Positions 49,171-61,320 are shown, numbered from the stretch's first letter. The stretch is DNA of 64,000 bases from Eretmocerus hayati (GCA_029851415.1 CM056743.1:126510305-126574304), one strand, 5' to 3'. Notes: generated from the letters alone by a model not told the origin. Numbers and translations are program-made.

Positions 49171-49790
49171 GAGCGTCCATTGGCTCAGTCGGTAGAGGCC
49201 TTGTGCCTTGAGCGGGCTGAAACAATGCGCTCGAGGGGGCGTGGGTTCGAATCCCGGTCGGGTCACTTGGGATTTTTTCCGAGTAACTCAATCGAGAACG
49301 CGAATCCTTGCGTTCCGACAAAAAAATCGATATAATGCCTCGAGTGCTAAGCGCTCGGCCAAAAATTCGAAAGAACGATTGGGCTTCGATGAGGGTTGGT
49401 GGTATCCTCCAGCAGCCGTGTCGAGCGTTGAGCTTGGCTATGACTGTCATTGGCAGTCCAGAAGTATCAGCGGAGAGACCGAATGGCTGGCATAGAATTG
49501 ATGGAACCACTGACACTTGTCGAGTCTTAAGGCGGTGAGTATGGGCCTGCATAAAATGCAGATCATACTCGAAAAACGCCGCGGTGGTGCTTGAATTCTC
49601 GTAGCAACTCTCTGGTAGAGTCCGCTCGAAAGTTCGCACTAACCTGATAGGAAACATTGGAAAAACGACTAAAAACTGGAAAAATGACTACAAACTGGAA
49701 ACATGACAATGGCCTCCACGCCAAGGCGGTGGGGGTAACACGTAAAAGCTCGAAAAGAGTATACGTTGGAAACAAATACAAATACAAATA
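49171..49790 (+). mobile_element. tRNA-derived SINE, full length (~620 bp), with target duplication
   Basis: The head carries A-box-like TGGCTCAGTCGGTAGA (49,181-49,196) and B-box GGTTCGAATCC (about 49,245-49,255) with a long variable region, as in a class II tRNA. The body includes CCGAGTAACTCAA.CGAGAAC, and the 3' part CCAAGGCGGTGGG.GTAACACGTAAA. The tail is (AAATAC)n. Flanks CATA(T)TTGAGTA (49,159-49,170) and CATA(G)TTGAGTA (49,791-49,802) form a 12-bp duplication with one mismatch. It would be transcribed by RNA polymerase III and mobilised by a LINE. It is not a functional tRNA: the head does not fold into a standard cloverleaf. Confidence 0.85.
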
Positions 49791-49802
49791 CATAGTTGAG
49801 TA

Positions 49803-51929
49803 TTCTCCTCTCGCCTAATTGGAACAAAATTCGCAGCTAGCAATACTTGCTCTCTCGTCTTTCTATCTACATTCACTCATTATGCGCGCGTAATGAAATA
49901 ACCTATAAAAAAAAAAACCCTCTTCAACCTCGTCTCAACCTATATAACTACTCGCATTCATTCGTCGGCTACGAAGTCAGTGTCCTTTGAGCTACGTGCT
50001 TCAGTCCAAATATTACATACATACACACACTTGTATCTATGCTCGATATTACCGGGGTAGAAAGGGGGTGGGAGGTATCGTATACCAAGGATAGAGAAGG
50101 GAAGGGGGAGTTGAGTGCGCCCATCCCCGAGTAACCAAGCGCACAGTCAGCAGGCTGTATAGAAGGAGGCAGGGTTGATAGTTAGAAAGAGGGTGGGGGG
50201 TTTGGCAAGTTGGCGCAAAATGGGACATTGGCGCCGCAGTGGCGGTTTCACGAAGCAAAGGCCACGTGCGTCCGTTATCGAACTACCTTTACCATCGAAA
50301 CCACCCCTTTTTACTATAATACGCCAACGTCAGAGTAGAGGCAGCATTTCAACCCCTACCCCCGCATAATCGACTATATCGCGTGTTACACACACTATAG
50401 GAGGGTGAGAGAGAGGTTAGGTTATCTCTCGCTCACTTCATCCCATTTCACCCCCTCTTAGTTCTCTCTGTAGGACCACCCTGTATACTATCTATATACA
50501 GGGTGTATTCGTATATGCAGGAATAAGTTTGTGAATGTGAGTGTGCGGGTTTGCTCGATTTGTACGTGAGAGTGTGTGTGAGCTATAGCGCGTATGTTGG
50601 TGTAAATATAGAGGGGTTGAGTTCGACGCACGTGTGCGGCGGGTGGAAAAAAACAGCTATATAGCGTGGGGTGGTTGTGCTCTTCTCTCGATGGGAATCG
50701 TACGCCGGCGTGTTTTTCAGTAATACTCCACTATATACGCCCGGTTGCCATCACCGGTCTGACTTTGTTTATGTTATCATCGTCGTCGTCGTCCTCCTCC
50801 TCCTCCACCACCCCCTTTTCTTCTATAATACTCATCCGAGACTCTCTGAATACGGGTGATCCGCGACAACGAGTCGAGAGAATGAGGGAACGAGATGAGT
50901 ATAACATCGCGATGTATAGATGCGAGGATCGTAATGCGCGAGTAGGTTGTGTAGATATTTTTTTTTCTTCGACCCCGATGCTTTCTCTTTGATTACTTCT
51001 CTTACATAGTGTAGGGTGCGTACGTGCGATGGACTCTGTACAGGTGTGATTACTTCTGTTTCTTATTTGATGGACAATAATTTTGCATTAGCAAAGCGAA
51101 CACCTTTTTTTGAATCTTGGAGAAACTAGAATTTATATAAAACTTCGAAGATGCCGCAAAATTTTTTAGAATGAGTTGGAAAATAGTCTGCAAAGTTGCG
51201 TGCATAATATGAAAAGTTTAGCCCCTTTTGAAATATTTTCTTATTAGAATAAAAAAATCGTAGAGTTTTGGTTTAATTCATTTGTAGATCAACGTCTCGG
51301 AGTTGCGTGATAATATGAATATTATTTTTCTTCTCAAATTAGTCAAAATTCAGAAATAGACAAGTATGCGTTTGATGCGAAGCTGGAAGGATGTGTTACA
51401 GCTTTTATGCTTATAAAAGAGTAATTCCACGCGAAACAGACCTACGAAAAAAGGTCATGTCTCAGATTGTTTTCTTGGCTTTTCTATTCGATTTTACGGT
51501 ACAAAATATGAACTTTTCACCACTCATGGGACCCCATAAAAATTTTCCAGCTATGTGGGAAACATTTTAATTTATCCTTTTCAATCATCACCAACAAGAA
51601 AAATTTAGGCCTTCTTTTCAATAAAATTCATATTTCTCGAATTCGTTCAGAGATAAAGACATGCGGTTTGCGGCATTCGAAAGGTCTTGGAAAAACCTAT
51701 CGAAATCAGTCTTGGAGGATTGATTTTGAGGTTATGAGCAGCTTCAGTGGGCAAAAGAATAAAGAATACAAAAATATCAATCTCTCAACAAGCCATCTTT
51801 TGATATTTTGATGTAAAATGTTGTGCTCTTTCAGAAAAAAGTAGTCCCGAACATTTGTTTTGAACTTCTGTGCGCAAATGAGTTATTTCCACACTGTTTG
51901 TCACTTTTTATTTGCTCACAGAAGATCAG
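49803..51929. other. No gene recognised; low-complexity tracts
   Basis: An imperfect (CGT/CCT)n run lies at 50,779-50,812 and a small hairpin at 50,477-50,505. Short frames only. Confidence 0.45.
50477..50505. repeat. Small hairpin with TACAGGGTG arms
   Basis: CACCCTGTATA and TATACAGGGTG are perfect 11-bp inverted arms around a 7-bp loop. TACAGGGTG resembles the tips of some mariner-like elements, so this may be a minimal relic. Confidence 0.6.
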
Positions 51930-52155
51930 AATAGTATATTAAGCAACAAGGGTGCCAACAGATATTTGCGCACGAGTCACCGGAACGAGTGTGCGAACGC
52001 CTCATTTACGCACAGTTTCATCGTTTACGCAGTGCGCAAATCAGCCATTTGCGCACTGCGTGAACGACGAAACTGTGTGCAAATGGAACGTTTGCACACG
52101 AGTTGTGGGGACGAGTGCGCAAATGTCGGCGCCCGAGTTGCTTACGATATTTTTT
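51930..52155. mobile_element. Foldback element built on TGCGCAAATG words
   Basis: The ends AATAGTATATTAAGCAACAA and GTTGCTTACGATATTTTTT are inverted and match the termini of the 43,525 element. The core (about 52,010-52,080) is a near-perfect palindrome: CACAGTTTC.TCGTT.ACGCA, then GTGCGCAAAT, then CATTTGCGCACTGCGTGAAC. TGCGCAAAT-type words repeat in both orientations. A 159-codon plus frame runs through it and past the end to 52,391, but half its codons are palindrome sequence. Confidence 0.78.
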
Positions 52156-52485
52156 GTTATTTATGTGAGCAAAAATGTAACCCGCCTCCTAAAACACATA
52201 AAAAAATTAGGGGATGCTGTGAGACTTGGGCGTCGTCTCGAGAGTTGACGGACTTTGTTCCTTTTTCACATTGGTGTGTACGAACTTTCCGAGTCCTTTT
52301 TCCTTCTCAAACAAATTATGAACCATTTTCATTTGAACTACTTGGGATTCATGACGACTTTCTGAAAAATTTTGACAGTAGCGAGGAGTGACCGAAGCAT
52401 CACCTACAACGAATGATCAATGCATCTCAAGCATTCAGAGGAACATGGCATGACGGGGTCACAGGAGGGCGGAGGAGGGGGTCCA

Positions 52486-52554
52486 GGGGCGGAGCCCCGG
52501 CGGGGATGCAGGGGGCGGAGCCCCCGCCGGGGGGTTCGGGGGGCGGAGCCCCCC
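52486..52554. repeat. Triple GC palindrome with growing arms
   Basis: GGGGCGGAGCCCC, GGGGGCGGAGCCCCC and GGGGGGCGGAGCCCCCC occur in series (52,486-52,498; 52,511-52,525; 52,538-52,554), separated by ~12 bp. The loop CGGAG is constant, and the arms grow from 4 to 5 to 6 bp. The surrounding 100 bp are extremely G-rich in AT-rich country. Confidence 0.9.
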
Positions 52555-52739
52555 GACTGAAAAAAAATTCTGAGAAATGTATCAGAAAAAACTCTATCGC
52601 CAGTATAGTATGTTACCTCGTTGCTCAAAACTGTCGCTGGTGCTCGAAAGATCGAAGTTAGATATTCTTCACAATTATGTATGATGATGATATATAGATA
52701 GATGATGGTATAGAGTGATCAGAGAACAACTCAAGTCCA

Positions 52740-52925
52740 GTGCGCAAATGCCTCATTTGCACACTGTTCTTCGTTTACGCAGTGCGCAAACGAGTATTTG
52801 CGCACTGATGCCTCATTTGCGCACTGCGTGAAAAAATATTTGCACACAGTTGTGTCGGAATAATGTGCAAATTCGCTATTTGCACACGCACACTTGCGTC
52901 TAAATGGCCATTTTTGCGCACAGAA
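52740..52925. repeat. Second array of TGCGCAAATG words
   Basis: AGTGCGCAAATGCCTCATTT, GCAGTGCGCAAACGAGTATT, CATTTGCGCACTGCGTGAAA and related words in both orientations. This is the same vocabulary as 51,930-52,155, so it is probably a decayed second copy or a distant arm of the same element. Confidence 0.65.
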
Positions 52926-52941
52926 TAACAAAAAACATAGT

Positions 52942-53056
52942 TTGATACTCGGGCGCAACGGTTTTCGCTTCCTCGTGACTATTAAGACCCTCGCCTGCGG
53001 CTCGGGCATAAAAAAGTCACCGAAGTGCGAAAACCATCGTTTGCGCCCTTCTATCA
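52942..53056. mobile_element. Short inverted-repeat element (~115 bp)
   Basis: The left arm TGATACTCGGGCGCAACGGT continues TTTCGCTTCCTCGTGAC. The right arm GTCACCGAAGTGCGAAAACC continues ATCGTTTGCGCCCTTCTATCA. The arms of ~40 bp pair with a few mismatches around a ~35-bp centre. It lies directly after the TGCGCAAATG array. Confidence 0.7.
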
Positions 53057-54949
53057 TGATATACTATTTGCGTCCTAAGGTCTGTTTTTGTTATTTTCTC
53101 CAAATGTATTTTCTAGGCGATTGAAAATCGTCTGTTTTCTGCACATGCGCAATAAAATTCCCTCCAAAATGACCACTGGGTGAAGTCAATTACGTGCATT
53201 TGGACCAGAGCTACGACGACGTCCAGAATATTACTGGATCTCAGAAGGTATGTCGGAGGTACCCGAGAGAGTGATAGAGGGAATTCGCGCGGGATGGGTT
53301 TCCACCTTAACCGAGAAACGTTTGCACCAGGCACACACGACTCTTTAATTAATTGGACCACATCAATGACGTTGAACCCAAATGCGACGACAAGAGCCTG
53401 ACTGTATGCACAGTAAAATCCATCCCTTCATGCACACAGATGACACCATGCACATGTATGTATATCCATACTTCCCTACGGATTCCATTTCATTTGTATA
53501 CTGTACAGATATGGGTAAATAGTCGATCGACTGATATATCCCGAGAGTTTGAGCGCGATGCATTCTTTTCATCGTGTCGAGAGCTAGCGCTCACGGATCT
53601 CTCTCGCCAGTGATGTTTACATACGTTTGTATGCCTCGCGGGTAAATAAAGCTTCATTCATTCATTCATCCAAGTTCTGCGGTTTTATTTGCTCGATTTA
53701 GCTTGATATATCGGTGGATAAAAAAGGTTTCTATCGACACTTTACGAATACATCAATTAATTAACGACGTACATCGATACATGATGCATTGTACAGAGCC
53801 GGTAAGTGGATTGAACACTATCGAAAATTGAAGAGAGAGTTATTATGGAGCAGCAGGCATCGTCAGGATTGTGTAACAATTTCGGAAAGGTGATTGATCT
53901 TCACGAAATTGGATTCATTCGTGGTTATCTTTTGGTATTATTCGTCTCATGTACTGGAATTTTATTTTAGATTTAATACAAATTGAAACTCTTTCCCCGT
54001 AGAGTCAAACATTTTCTTGCACAGAAAATGCGATGTTTATTTTCAATGGAAATAATGGATTTCGATACGAGGGCAAAAATGTTGATTTTTCCGAGTGATA
54101 TTCTCTAGGCAGAGCCGAATGCGAAGATCATAGAATTATCACAAGAGTGCGAAAACTAACCCAATCGTGGTAGGAATAGTGAACATTTTCTGGCTAATAA
54201 CTGGCCAAGTTGTATTGCTACTGGCCATAAATGGCCAGAAAAAAAGGTCATGTTTCTACCAGAAAAATATCGAATTTCATTATAAGAATTTAATTCCCGC
54301 ATAGTAGGTAGAAATTCACGTGTTGATCAAATCTATCTCACCTCTGAATCATTTCAATGGGATGGCTTGAAAAACAAACCAAGTAAAGTGAGGTTTTTTC
54401 CCAATTCCCTGCGTTTTCAATAGACCGAAATGTAAATTCCCGTATTCCCAAGCACGCCGCGGTAGGCATGAAATACAACTTACCGATAGAAATCGCGGAG
54501 AGAGCTTTTGGGTTATGAATTATTACCAAACGAATCATATTGGAAAACCTCCAGAGATACGGCAAGGATTGTCCCATGAAATTTTCGCAAAACGATCGCA
54601 GTGACCACAAAAGATTTTCCATCCTTAAATTTTACACGTCCATGTGTCGATACATCTCTGTGCATGTGCATGTGTGTGAGTGTGTGTGGCACATATTATA
54701 GAGTCGACCGATTCCTCTTGGCGAGCAATTAAATATGCATTGAGCAGGTAGAACGTTGGATATAGTATCGAATCGATGATCGTAGCAGCTTTCATACCCG
54801 CGGATCGATCATTTCGTGGCTCCATGCACTGCAGCTACAGCAGCAGTGCGGCTCTTTTGGTATAACTGCGCAAGAACCACTCTACACACACATACACACA
54901 CACAAGGCATGCATACATAGACACACCGAATGCCAGAGATAGTACACGG
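53057..54949. other. No feature recognised
   Basis: Short frames only. ATTCATTCATTC and CACACA runs are present. Confidence 0.45.
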
Positions 54950-55320
54950 GGTGGTGCAGTACATATACCTTCTACCCTATCCTATGTGTTGCACTGCTGC
55001 TCTGCAGGACTATCGATCCTGGAAAGCCGGGTCGCGCGCGCTGGCGCAAGCTTCGAGCGCGGCGCACGAATATTTAAACGCGCACAGAGTATAAACTCTC
55101 TCGATCTATTTTTCGTTTCAAACCGCCCCCCCCCCCCCATCCCTGTCAGAGTTTCGATCTTCAATTTTTTTTACTCTGGCAGCACACGGATCGCGTTTGA
55201 TTTTTTTAACTATTTTGCGCGAGCCACGCGGGGTTATTGTTTTCCCATTGCTCCCTTTTCGCGCGCCGTGTCCTCTGCGCGAAAAGAGAAAGATAGAGAG
55301 AGAGCTTCGTTAACGTAATT
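54950..55320. promoter_or_regulatory. GC-rich patch with TATA-like words; weak promoter candidate
   Basis: CpG-rich sequence (CGCGCGCTGGCGCAAGC, CGAGCGCGGCGCACG) runs straight into AATATTTAAACGCGC and AGTATAAACTC, followed by poly-C. This could be a core promoter with TATA-like elements, but no downstream coding exon was found. Confidence 0.15.
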
Positions 55321-56612
55321 GACTACTCACCCTCTATCGAAAGCCTGTTTTAGCCATCCCATGTTGTTTTGATCGTGATTGGCAGGTTGGATTGATTGTT
55401 CGCAGCTTTGTCCTGATGTGGGTTCGATTGCTGACTTTGTTTTTTGTACTTTTGATCGGGGTAATTTTTTCATCAATCGCATTTTAAGCCTATCTATCTT
55501 CGCTTCCTGGTTTGGAGAGCAATTTGATCGGGATTTTGTAATTCTCTATTTTTAAAATCGTTAGTAGAGTGATAATATGTATCTATTTGGGTCGATACTG
55601 CATCTGATCTGAAAAGCCAAGTATAACCTCTTCAAATTCTGTGATTTCAACCATATATGATTTTGATTCTATGTCTTTGAAAATTTTGAAAAGAATGTTA
55701 CATTTTCTATAAAGAAAGTTTATGGATTCCTAGATACTCAACCCATCAGTAAATAGAAAGTCTGTTTTTTTTTTCAAAAACTACAATAAACAGGGCGGAA
55801 TGTCATAATTCAACGAAGATTCTACACTCTGAGCTATATATAGTATACCCAACTTTGTGATTTGTCATGAATAAAAAAGCTCCAAGCAATAAATTTAGGA
55901 AATCACTCCACAAAAGATTCATTTCAAAATTCAGTTGATGCAGACTTATTGCATAATCTCAATGGTTTCAACCATAATTAAGATTTAAATTTCAATTTCA
56001 ATACAGCAGCTCACAGGTTGAGTATCATCATGAAAAATGGATGCAAGCAATACATAGAAGAGAAAATTTATACAAAGGTTACAGTTGAGGGAAGTTGAAG
56101 GAACCCTTCTGAAGTTCCTGCAACTGTCTGCTAAGTGATCCCCGACAATTAGTCCCGGGACAAGTTACTATGAAAAAATTAGTGATTTTTGTCACTCTCT
56201 TTACGTTGAAATCACACCATATCACCATAAATGTTATTCATACGTTACCATCAGTGGATAGGTTAATTCTTCTCTAAATTGAGTATCTGAGACTGATTTT
56301 ACCAAGCAAAGCTCAAAATCTTTTGAAATATTTTTCCTGGATTAAGATGTACAATATCATACCTGATTCAATTTATCCAACTGTAATCAAAAGGAGCAAA
56401 GTATAACAATTTCATGATAATATAACAATTATCATTCTGCCCTAAACTACATCAGCTTTTGGAAATGTGTCACCACGTGCATCCATGCGTGTAGAGTGCC
56501 GAAAATTTCCTACTCATTCCTCTAGCTCGTCACTGAACCAACTAAGCATATCTATAATACACCTTATCAGCTGACTTGTCTCAAACAAACGGGTCAAATG
56601 GAAAACATTATC
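55321..56612. other. No feature recognised
   Basis: AT-rich, with no open frame of note. Confidence 0.5.
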
Positions 56613-57720
56613 CTACCCACGATGGAATTTCCCCTCAACGCTCTCTAAAATCGTATTCGATCGTCTCTCGAGCTTTCGTTCAAAAGCAAACATGATGATA
56701 TGGGTTCCTTGGCTCGCGCCAAATCGGTCGAACTTTTCAACGCTACGATCCAAGAGCTTAGCCATCTGGGAGAACGAGGGAGACGCAAGGTATGCATAAA
56801 ATATATATATGTATACATATACCATGTACATGTACAGGACATCCTTCGAAACCAGTTTTGCAAGAGCAGCAAGCGATCGAGAATAACACCACCACCACGC
56901 CACCACCACAGGGAGAGAGAGAGAGAGACAGACAGAGACAAGAAGTACGATGGCGTGGCATGCGGGCTGGCTTGCCTCATACTCTCCAATGGAGAATTTC
57001 GCGACGTGAACTTGCCCTTCATAGCCTTTTGCAAGATTTCCCACAAGTTTCCCCCAGCCTGTCGAATGCAGAAGACGTTTCGGGGTGGAATTTTTTTGCA
57101 GTCGAGTGAGTTCGACTTCCTCCCAGCCTTGATTCTCAAGTAGTTTGATACTTCAGGAGGAGGTAGATTCAACAAGTGGGCTAGTTTAAGGAAATCAAGA
57201 AGTCGATTTGATTGAATGAGTGGCTTGTCGGTTTGGATTGTGTGGTTCATTGATAAGTACACAGAAAAAGCTTGAGTGACTGAGGAGATTTTATTCTCAA
57301 GCTCCAGTTGTTCAGATTAAATTTTTCAGGTGTCGAGGTCGATGTGTTGAAAGAGTGGAATGAATTGTCGGTATTTGTACAGAGACTTGATAAGAATGAC
57401 GAAGGCTGGTGAGGCATGCGTTCACTGTAACCTGACATTGAAGACAAACCACGGGCTGTGATTTTTGGAACTCTGTTTTGAATTAGGGTTTTTATTGTTT
57501 CAAAAATTACATAAATTGCGATCCATTTGGCAGCTTTCGGGTCAAAAATTTCTCCAGAGCGTCTATCTAAATTTTCAAGCGGACTCAAAAACCACAGCTC
57601 CAAAGATGCTCAAGTATTCTCATATGCAAATCATTGAACTGTTCCTCCAAGATTCTGCTGAATGTCATTGCGAGATAAGCGATATCGAAAGCCAGGAAAA
57701 ACGCAAGTCAAGCTCTTGAC
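56613..57720. other. Overlapping protein-like frames on both strands, unknown
   Basis: On the minus strand a frame through about 57,130-56,960 contains NQGWEEVELTRLQ, then LAKGYEGQVHVAKFS and GEYEASQPACH. An acceptor-like CTCCCTCGTTCTCCCAG leads into MAKLLDRSVEKFDRFGAS (about 56,765-56,712). A 118-codon minus frame covers 57,247-57,603. On the plus strand MGSLARAKSVELFNATIQEL (56,700) runs to a donor AAG|GTATGC, and an 84-codon frame lies at 57,465-57,719. Both strands cannot be coding throughout. The segment lacks obvious transposon structure, so it is the best place to look for an unrecognised exon or decayed gene. Confidence 0.25.
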
Positions 57721-58338
57721 GCGACAAAGTGACTCATGAGTGCGGAAAGCGTTGTCGATTGCAAATTATGTTTATCACACGCGTCAGTGCTGAAATCTGC
57801 TTTGATGCAAATATCTAGCATTTAAAACCCTTCGCTCCCTGCTTTCTCTACCCTTTGAATTGATATATTATTATTGCATTGATTTTGTATTATAAGACAT
57901 TATTCAAAACAATGACAAAAATCTCATGGTTTCTTGTACCATAAGATACTACCCTTATAAGTTTATTCTTTCTTCTAGAATACGTGTATTTGTTTTTGAT
58001 TAGGTAGACAAAAGTATCTCTTGAAACTCTTCCAAAAGCGTTGATTTTTGAAGAGAAGGTGATATCAAGTAATTGATAGTCCTCCTGAATGAGCTGTTAG
58101 GAACCTTTGAAGATACTCGTTTAAGGAACTCTCCACGCTTGTTTATGCAGTTTACCATCGTTGTCGACTTTGAAGACAGGAGTGCTCAGTTATTTATTTG
58201 ATTGAGACTAACAATGAACATAAAATAGCGCATGAATTATTGTAAGAAATATCAGTAACTTCTCATGTCATTTTAATGAGTATTTATCCGGCAGTAGACA
58301 TGGACGCGAATGATATGATTCCATTTTGATAATCTGTA
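57721..58338. other. No feature recognised
   Basis: AT-rich intergenic-type sequence. Confidence 0.5.
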
Positions 58339-58970
58339 TGTAAGAGAGAGCAGTGTTGGCTCAGTCGGTAGCGTGCTAGCTTCGGAATCAACACTGTTCG
58401 AGGGGTCGTGGGTTCGATTCCCGGCGAAATCACTCGGAAATTTTTTCTGAGGTTTTTTCGACGGGTAAAGGACCCATCACACCCCGCCTACTTTGGAATG
58501 GCGTTTTCCCCGGGATTATCCTTCAGAGAAATCCCGGGATTTCCCATTTCACGAGGTTCGACTAGCGAGCCTTGGGCGAATGCGAAGCAGGGGGAGGATG
58601 GGTAACGTAGGGAGTTAATAAGCCGACCCGACGTGCCTTCCTGAGTGCACGGGGAGGTGCGGGGAATGTCGACCTTACCGGCATTAGAGTTTGAGTCTGA
58701 CCAAATCATGGCCTTGCAAAAACATGAAGAGGCTCTCTCCGGGAACGCTGAGGGTACAGCGGAACCGATGGCTCACTTCGTGAGACAGGGAATGTCGGCT
58801 TCACCGGCATTGGAGAGAGGCATCCCATGGCTGCAAATCATGGCGTAGGTCACTCCGGGGAAGCTGGAATCCGTAAATGGAGGAAAAATCGGGCGCAACC
58901 CTTCACACCAAGGTGGTAAAGTGCCGTGCTAGGCCGAGAAGGCTGCGAGGGGATTTCAAAAGAAAAAAAA
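58339..58970 (+). mobile_element. tRNA-derived SINE, second family (~620 bp)
   Basis: A-box-like TTGGCTCAGTCGGTAGCGTG (58,359-58,378) and B-box GGTTCGATTCCCGG (about 58,411-58,424). The body differs from the 49.2-kb SINE: it has a CCCGGGAT..ATCCCGGGAT-like repeat and CCAAGGTGGTAAAGTGCCGT near the 3' end. The tail is A-rich (GAAAAAAAAA). AATCTGTA at 58,331-58,338 recurs at 58,970-58,977 as a probable short target duplication. Confidence 0.7.
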
Positions 58971-59014
58971 ATCTGTAGACTAGGATGTCAACTTAGACCT
59001 GTGATATGTACATA

Positions 59015-59411
59015 GAGCGTCAATTGGCTCAGTCAGCACAGGCCTTGCGCCGACTGAAGCAATGCACTTGAAGGGGTGTGGGTTCGAATCCCGGTCGAGT
59101 CTTACTCAAAATTTATTCCGAGTAACTCAACCGAGAACGCGAATACTTAAGTTCCGGCAAAGAAGCAATAAGTATGCGTTGAATGCTGAGTGTGCTGAGT
59201 GCTCGGTCAAATATTCCAATGAACAATACGGTGGTGCTAGAACTCTCTAGTATTAGCAACTCTCTCGGAGAAATTGCTCAAAAGTTCGCACCCCTGGCAC
59301 CTGATAATGATAGGATAAATTGGGAAATGACTGAAATTTGCCAAGGCGGTGGGTGTAACACGTAAAAACTCGAAAGAGTGTACGTTAGAAACAAATACAA
59401 TACAATACAAT
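59015..59411 (+). mobile_element. tRNA-derived SINE, same family as 49.2 kb, internally deleted
   Basis: It begins GAGCGTCAATTGGCTCAGTC and has the same B box and CCGAGTAACTCAACCGAGAA body as the 49,171 copy. The ends match too (CCAAGGCGGTGGGTGTAACA, then CGTAAAAACTCG), with an (ACAAT)n tail. It is ~220 bp shorter, missing the central CAGCAGCCGTGTCGAGC part. It is the older or a subfamily copy, by its more frequent substitutions. Confidence 0.82.
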
Positions 59412-60889
59412 TCTGAGCAAACATCTATATCCATCTTCAGTAGGTAATCCCCAAGCTCTCAAACAACAAAAACAAAAAAAGTTCGCTCGCGATCACACGC
59501 GTAATTTATACTTGACAAACTTTCCCGAACTGTGCGGCCGAGACCAACGAACTTGCTAACCGCTTCACAACGCGTTTATCAGATGTCCCTCCTCTCGATG
59601 TCACAGCAAGTCAGTGACAAGTATATAGGTACACACACCTAACCTATAACGGCACACACAAGTCAGAAAGGGATACGAAATGGTCAAGGTCGCGGATCGA
59701 ATCGATTTATCTGTACGGCTATGCAGTCGAGTATGCAGTGTATACCCAGAAGGAGGAGATAGATGGAGATTGAGAGTACCTATAGAAGAACGAGGGTCCG
59801 TTGCACCCGCCGCGCCGCCGCGAGCGTGCACTCGAGCGTGTCATGATGCGGGGGACAAGTGCGGTAATAGCTTTGCGGATACGTGCATATATATATATAC
59901 CTATGTATAATCTCAGTTTCACGTATATCTACTTTAAGAGAACCGAAAAGGTATCAGCAGGTGTATTTATCTCGTCACGATCTATCGCTGCTTAAGCACA
60001 CGAATTGTCTGTGTATACTATATGGGCTTGACGTGTTATCTGATCCGAGATTCGCCTTACCACGAAAGGAGGCGCGCATCGCAATGAGCTTCTATACGAA
60101 AACTGCTCTGCTGATGCTGCCAGTGGATGATGTTATAGTGTATATAAGGTAATAGAGAGCCGGTAAGAGATTAGCATCTTGTTTGAATTGGAATTTTCGA
60201 TGGTCGCGTGCCATGCGTTGATGATTCACTCTGATGTAATACATTACTGGTTTGTTGGTTGAATTATGACGACACCCCGGGGGTTAGATTTGGCGCCACT
60301 GCGGAAGCTTAATTGGCGATTAGCTCAGTATGAGACGCCCCTTTAATTACTGAAACGACCCATTGACAAGCTTGGAGCTCCTGTGTAACACTTGTGGAAT
60401 AGTTTTAAACGCACGCTGATGTATAGGGCAAGGTCATGGGTGTTGATATCGTAGCTTGTTGGTTGGTCCCAAAGATGGCTTTGGGGTCTTCTCGTCGATA
60501 GCAGTCACGGTGTCTACTCCGGGAAAAAGCGGGAAACCATCTGGAATTTGATTTAGTTGAGAAAAAATGCAAGAACCATATCTGGAATCCTGGTCGATAG
60601 TCGGGAATCTGGTACCCTGACGTATTGAAAGATTCGGGTCTTCCAAATGTTGAGACTAAGGAACAGGGAGGAATACCCTACAGAAAGACACTCACGCGGA
60701 AAGTTTCCCCGTTTTCTATGGACCATTTGAGTATTTGAATCATGAAAACTACTAGTCATCATTATTTTATCACTCAAAATTCCAGTTTTTTGTTGTTGTG
60801 AAAATTCATTCGAAATGGTGCAAGCTTTATTTAGAAATTTTGGAACCAGTGAAAGTTCAGTTCAATAATTAGAAGAGAATTATTTACAA
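59412..60889. other. No gene recognised
   Basis: Short frames and TATA runs only. An ACCTAACC word occurs at about 59,637. Confidence 0.45.
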
Positions 60890-61320
60890 TCCATGGGCTG
60901 TTTCGGAGCATTCTGGCCAGAGAACCGCCCTCGGAACCGCCATACACCAGAAGGGTCTGATGGTATCACAAAAAAACTTTAATTAGTACTATGTTAAAAT
61001 AGTAGGAACGTTTTTTTTAATTTAGTCAAAAACCTCTACGGGCCTATAAAAAGTCCATTTTAGGCTCGTTCAGCCTATTTCTAGAAAATCAGCTCCGACT
61101 AGACACAACCTTTTTCAGCGTAGTTGGGTGCATTTTCTTTGTCAAAACTAGTACTTCCAAGAAAGATTGAAACTCTCCGAAACTGATGATTGAACTTAGC
61201 AACTTCTAATAAGGGCTATTTGCGCTGAGAACAGATTTTAGCGATGTTGGGATCTGCTTCAAAGTGATCTGGCTCCTACTCCACGTACGATGATTGATTT
61301 CCATATCTCTGCCAGCTACA
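60890..61320. repeat. Single arm of the foldback family nested in the transposon
   Basis: GGAGCATTCTGG..CACCAGAAGGGTCTG, AAAAAACTTTAATTAGTACT, TCCGACTAGAC, TTGGGTGCATTTTCT and ACTAGTACTTCC line up in order with the left arm at 35,370-35,740 and, inverted, with the right arm at 36,385-36,765. No opposing arm is seen nearby, so it is a solo or truncated copy. Confidence 0.6.

Noticed and set aside
49171..49265. Functional tRNA gene
   Set aside because: A and B boxes are present but the stems do not form a standard cloverleaf, and the sequence continues into a SINE body with a tail and target duplication.
51912..52391. 159-codon plus frame as a gene
   Set aside because: Half of it is the palindromic foldback element; the rest is unrecognised.
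58353..58430. Functional tRNA gene
   Set aside because: Same reasoning: a SINE head with a long unrelated body.
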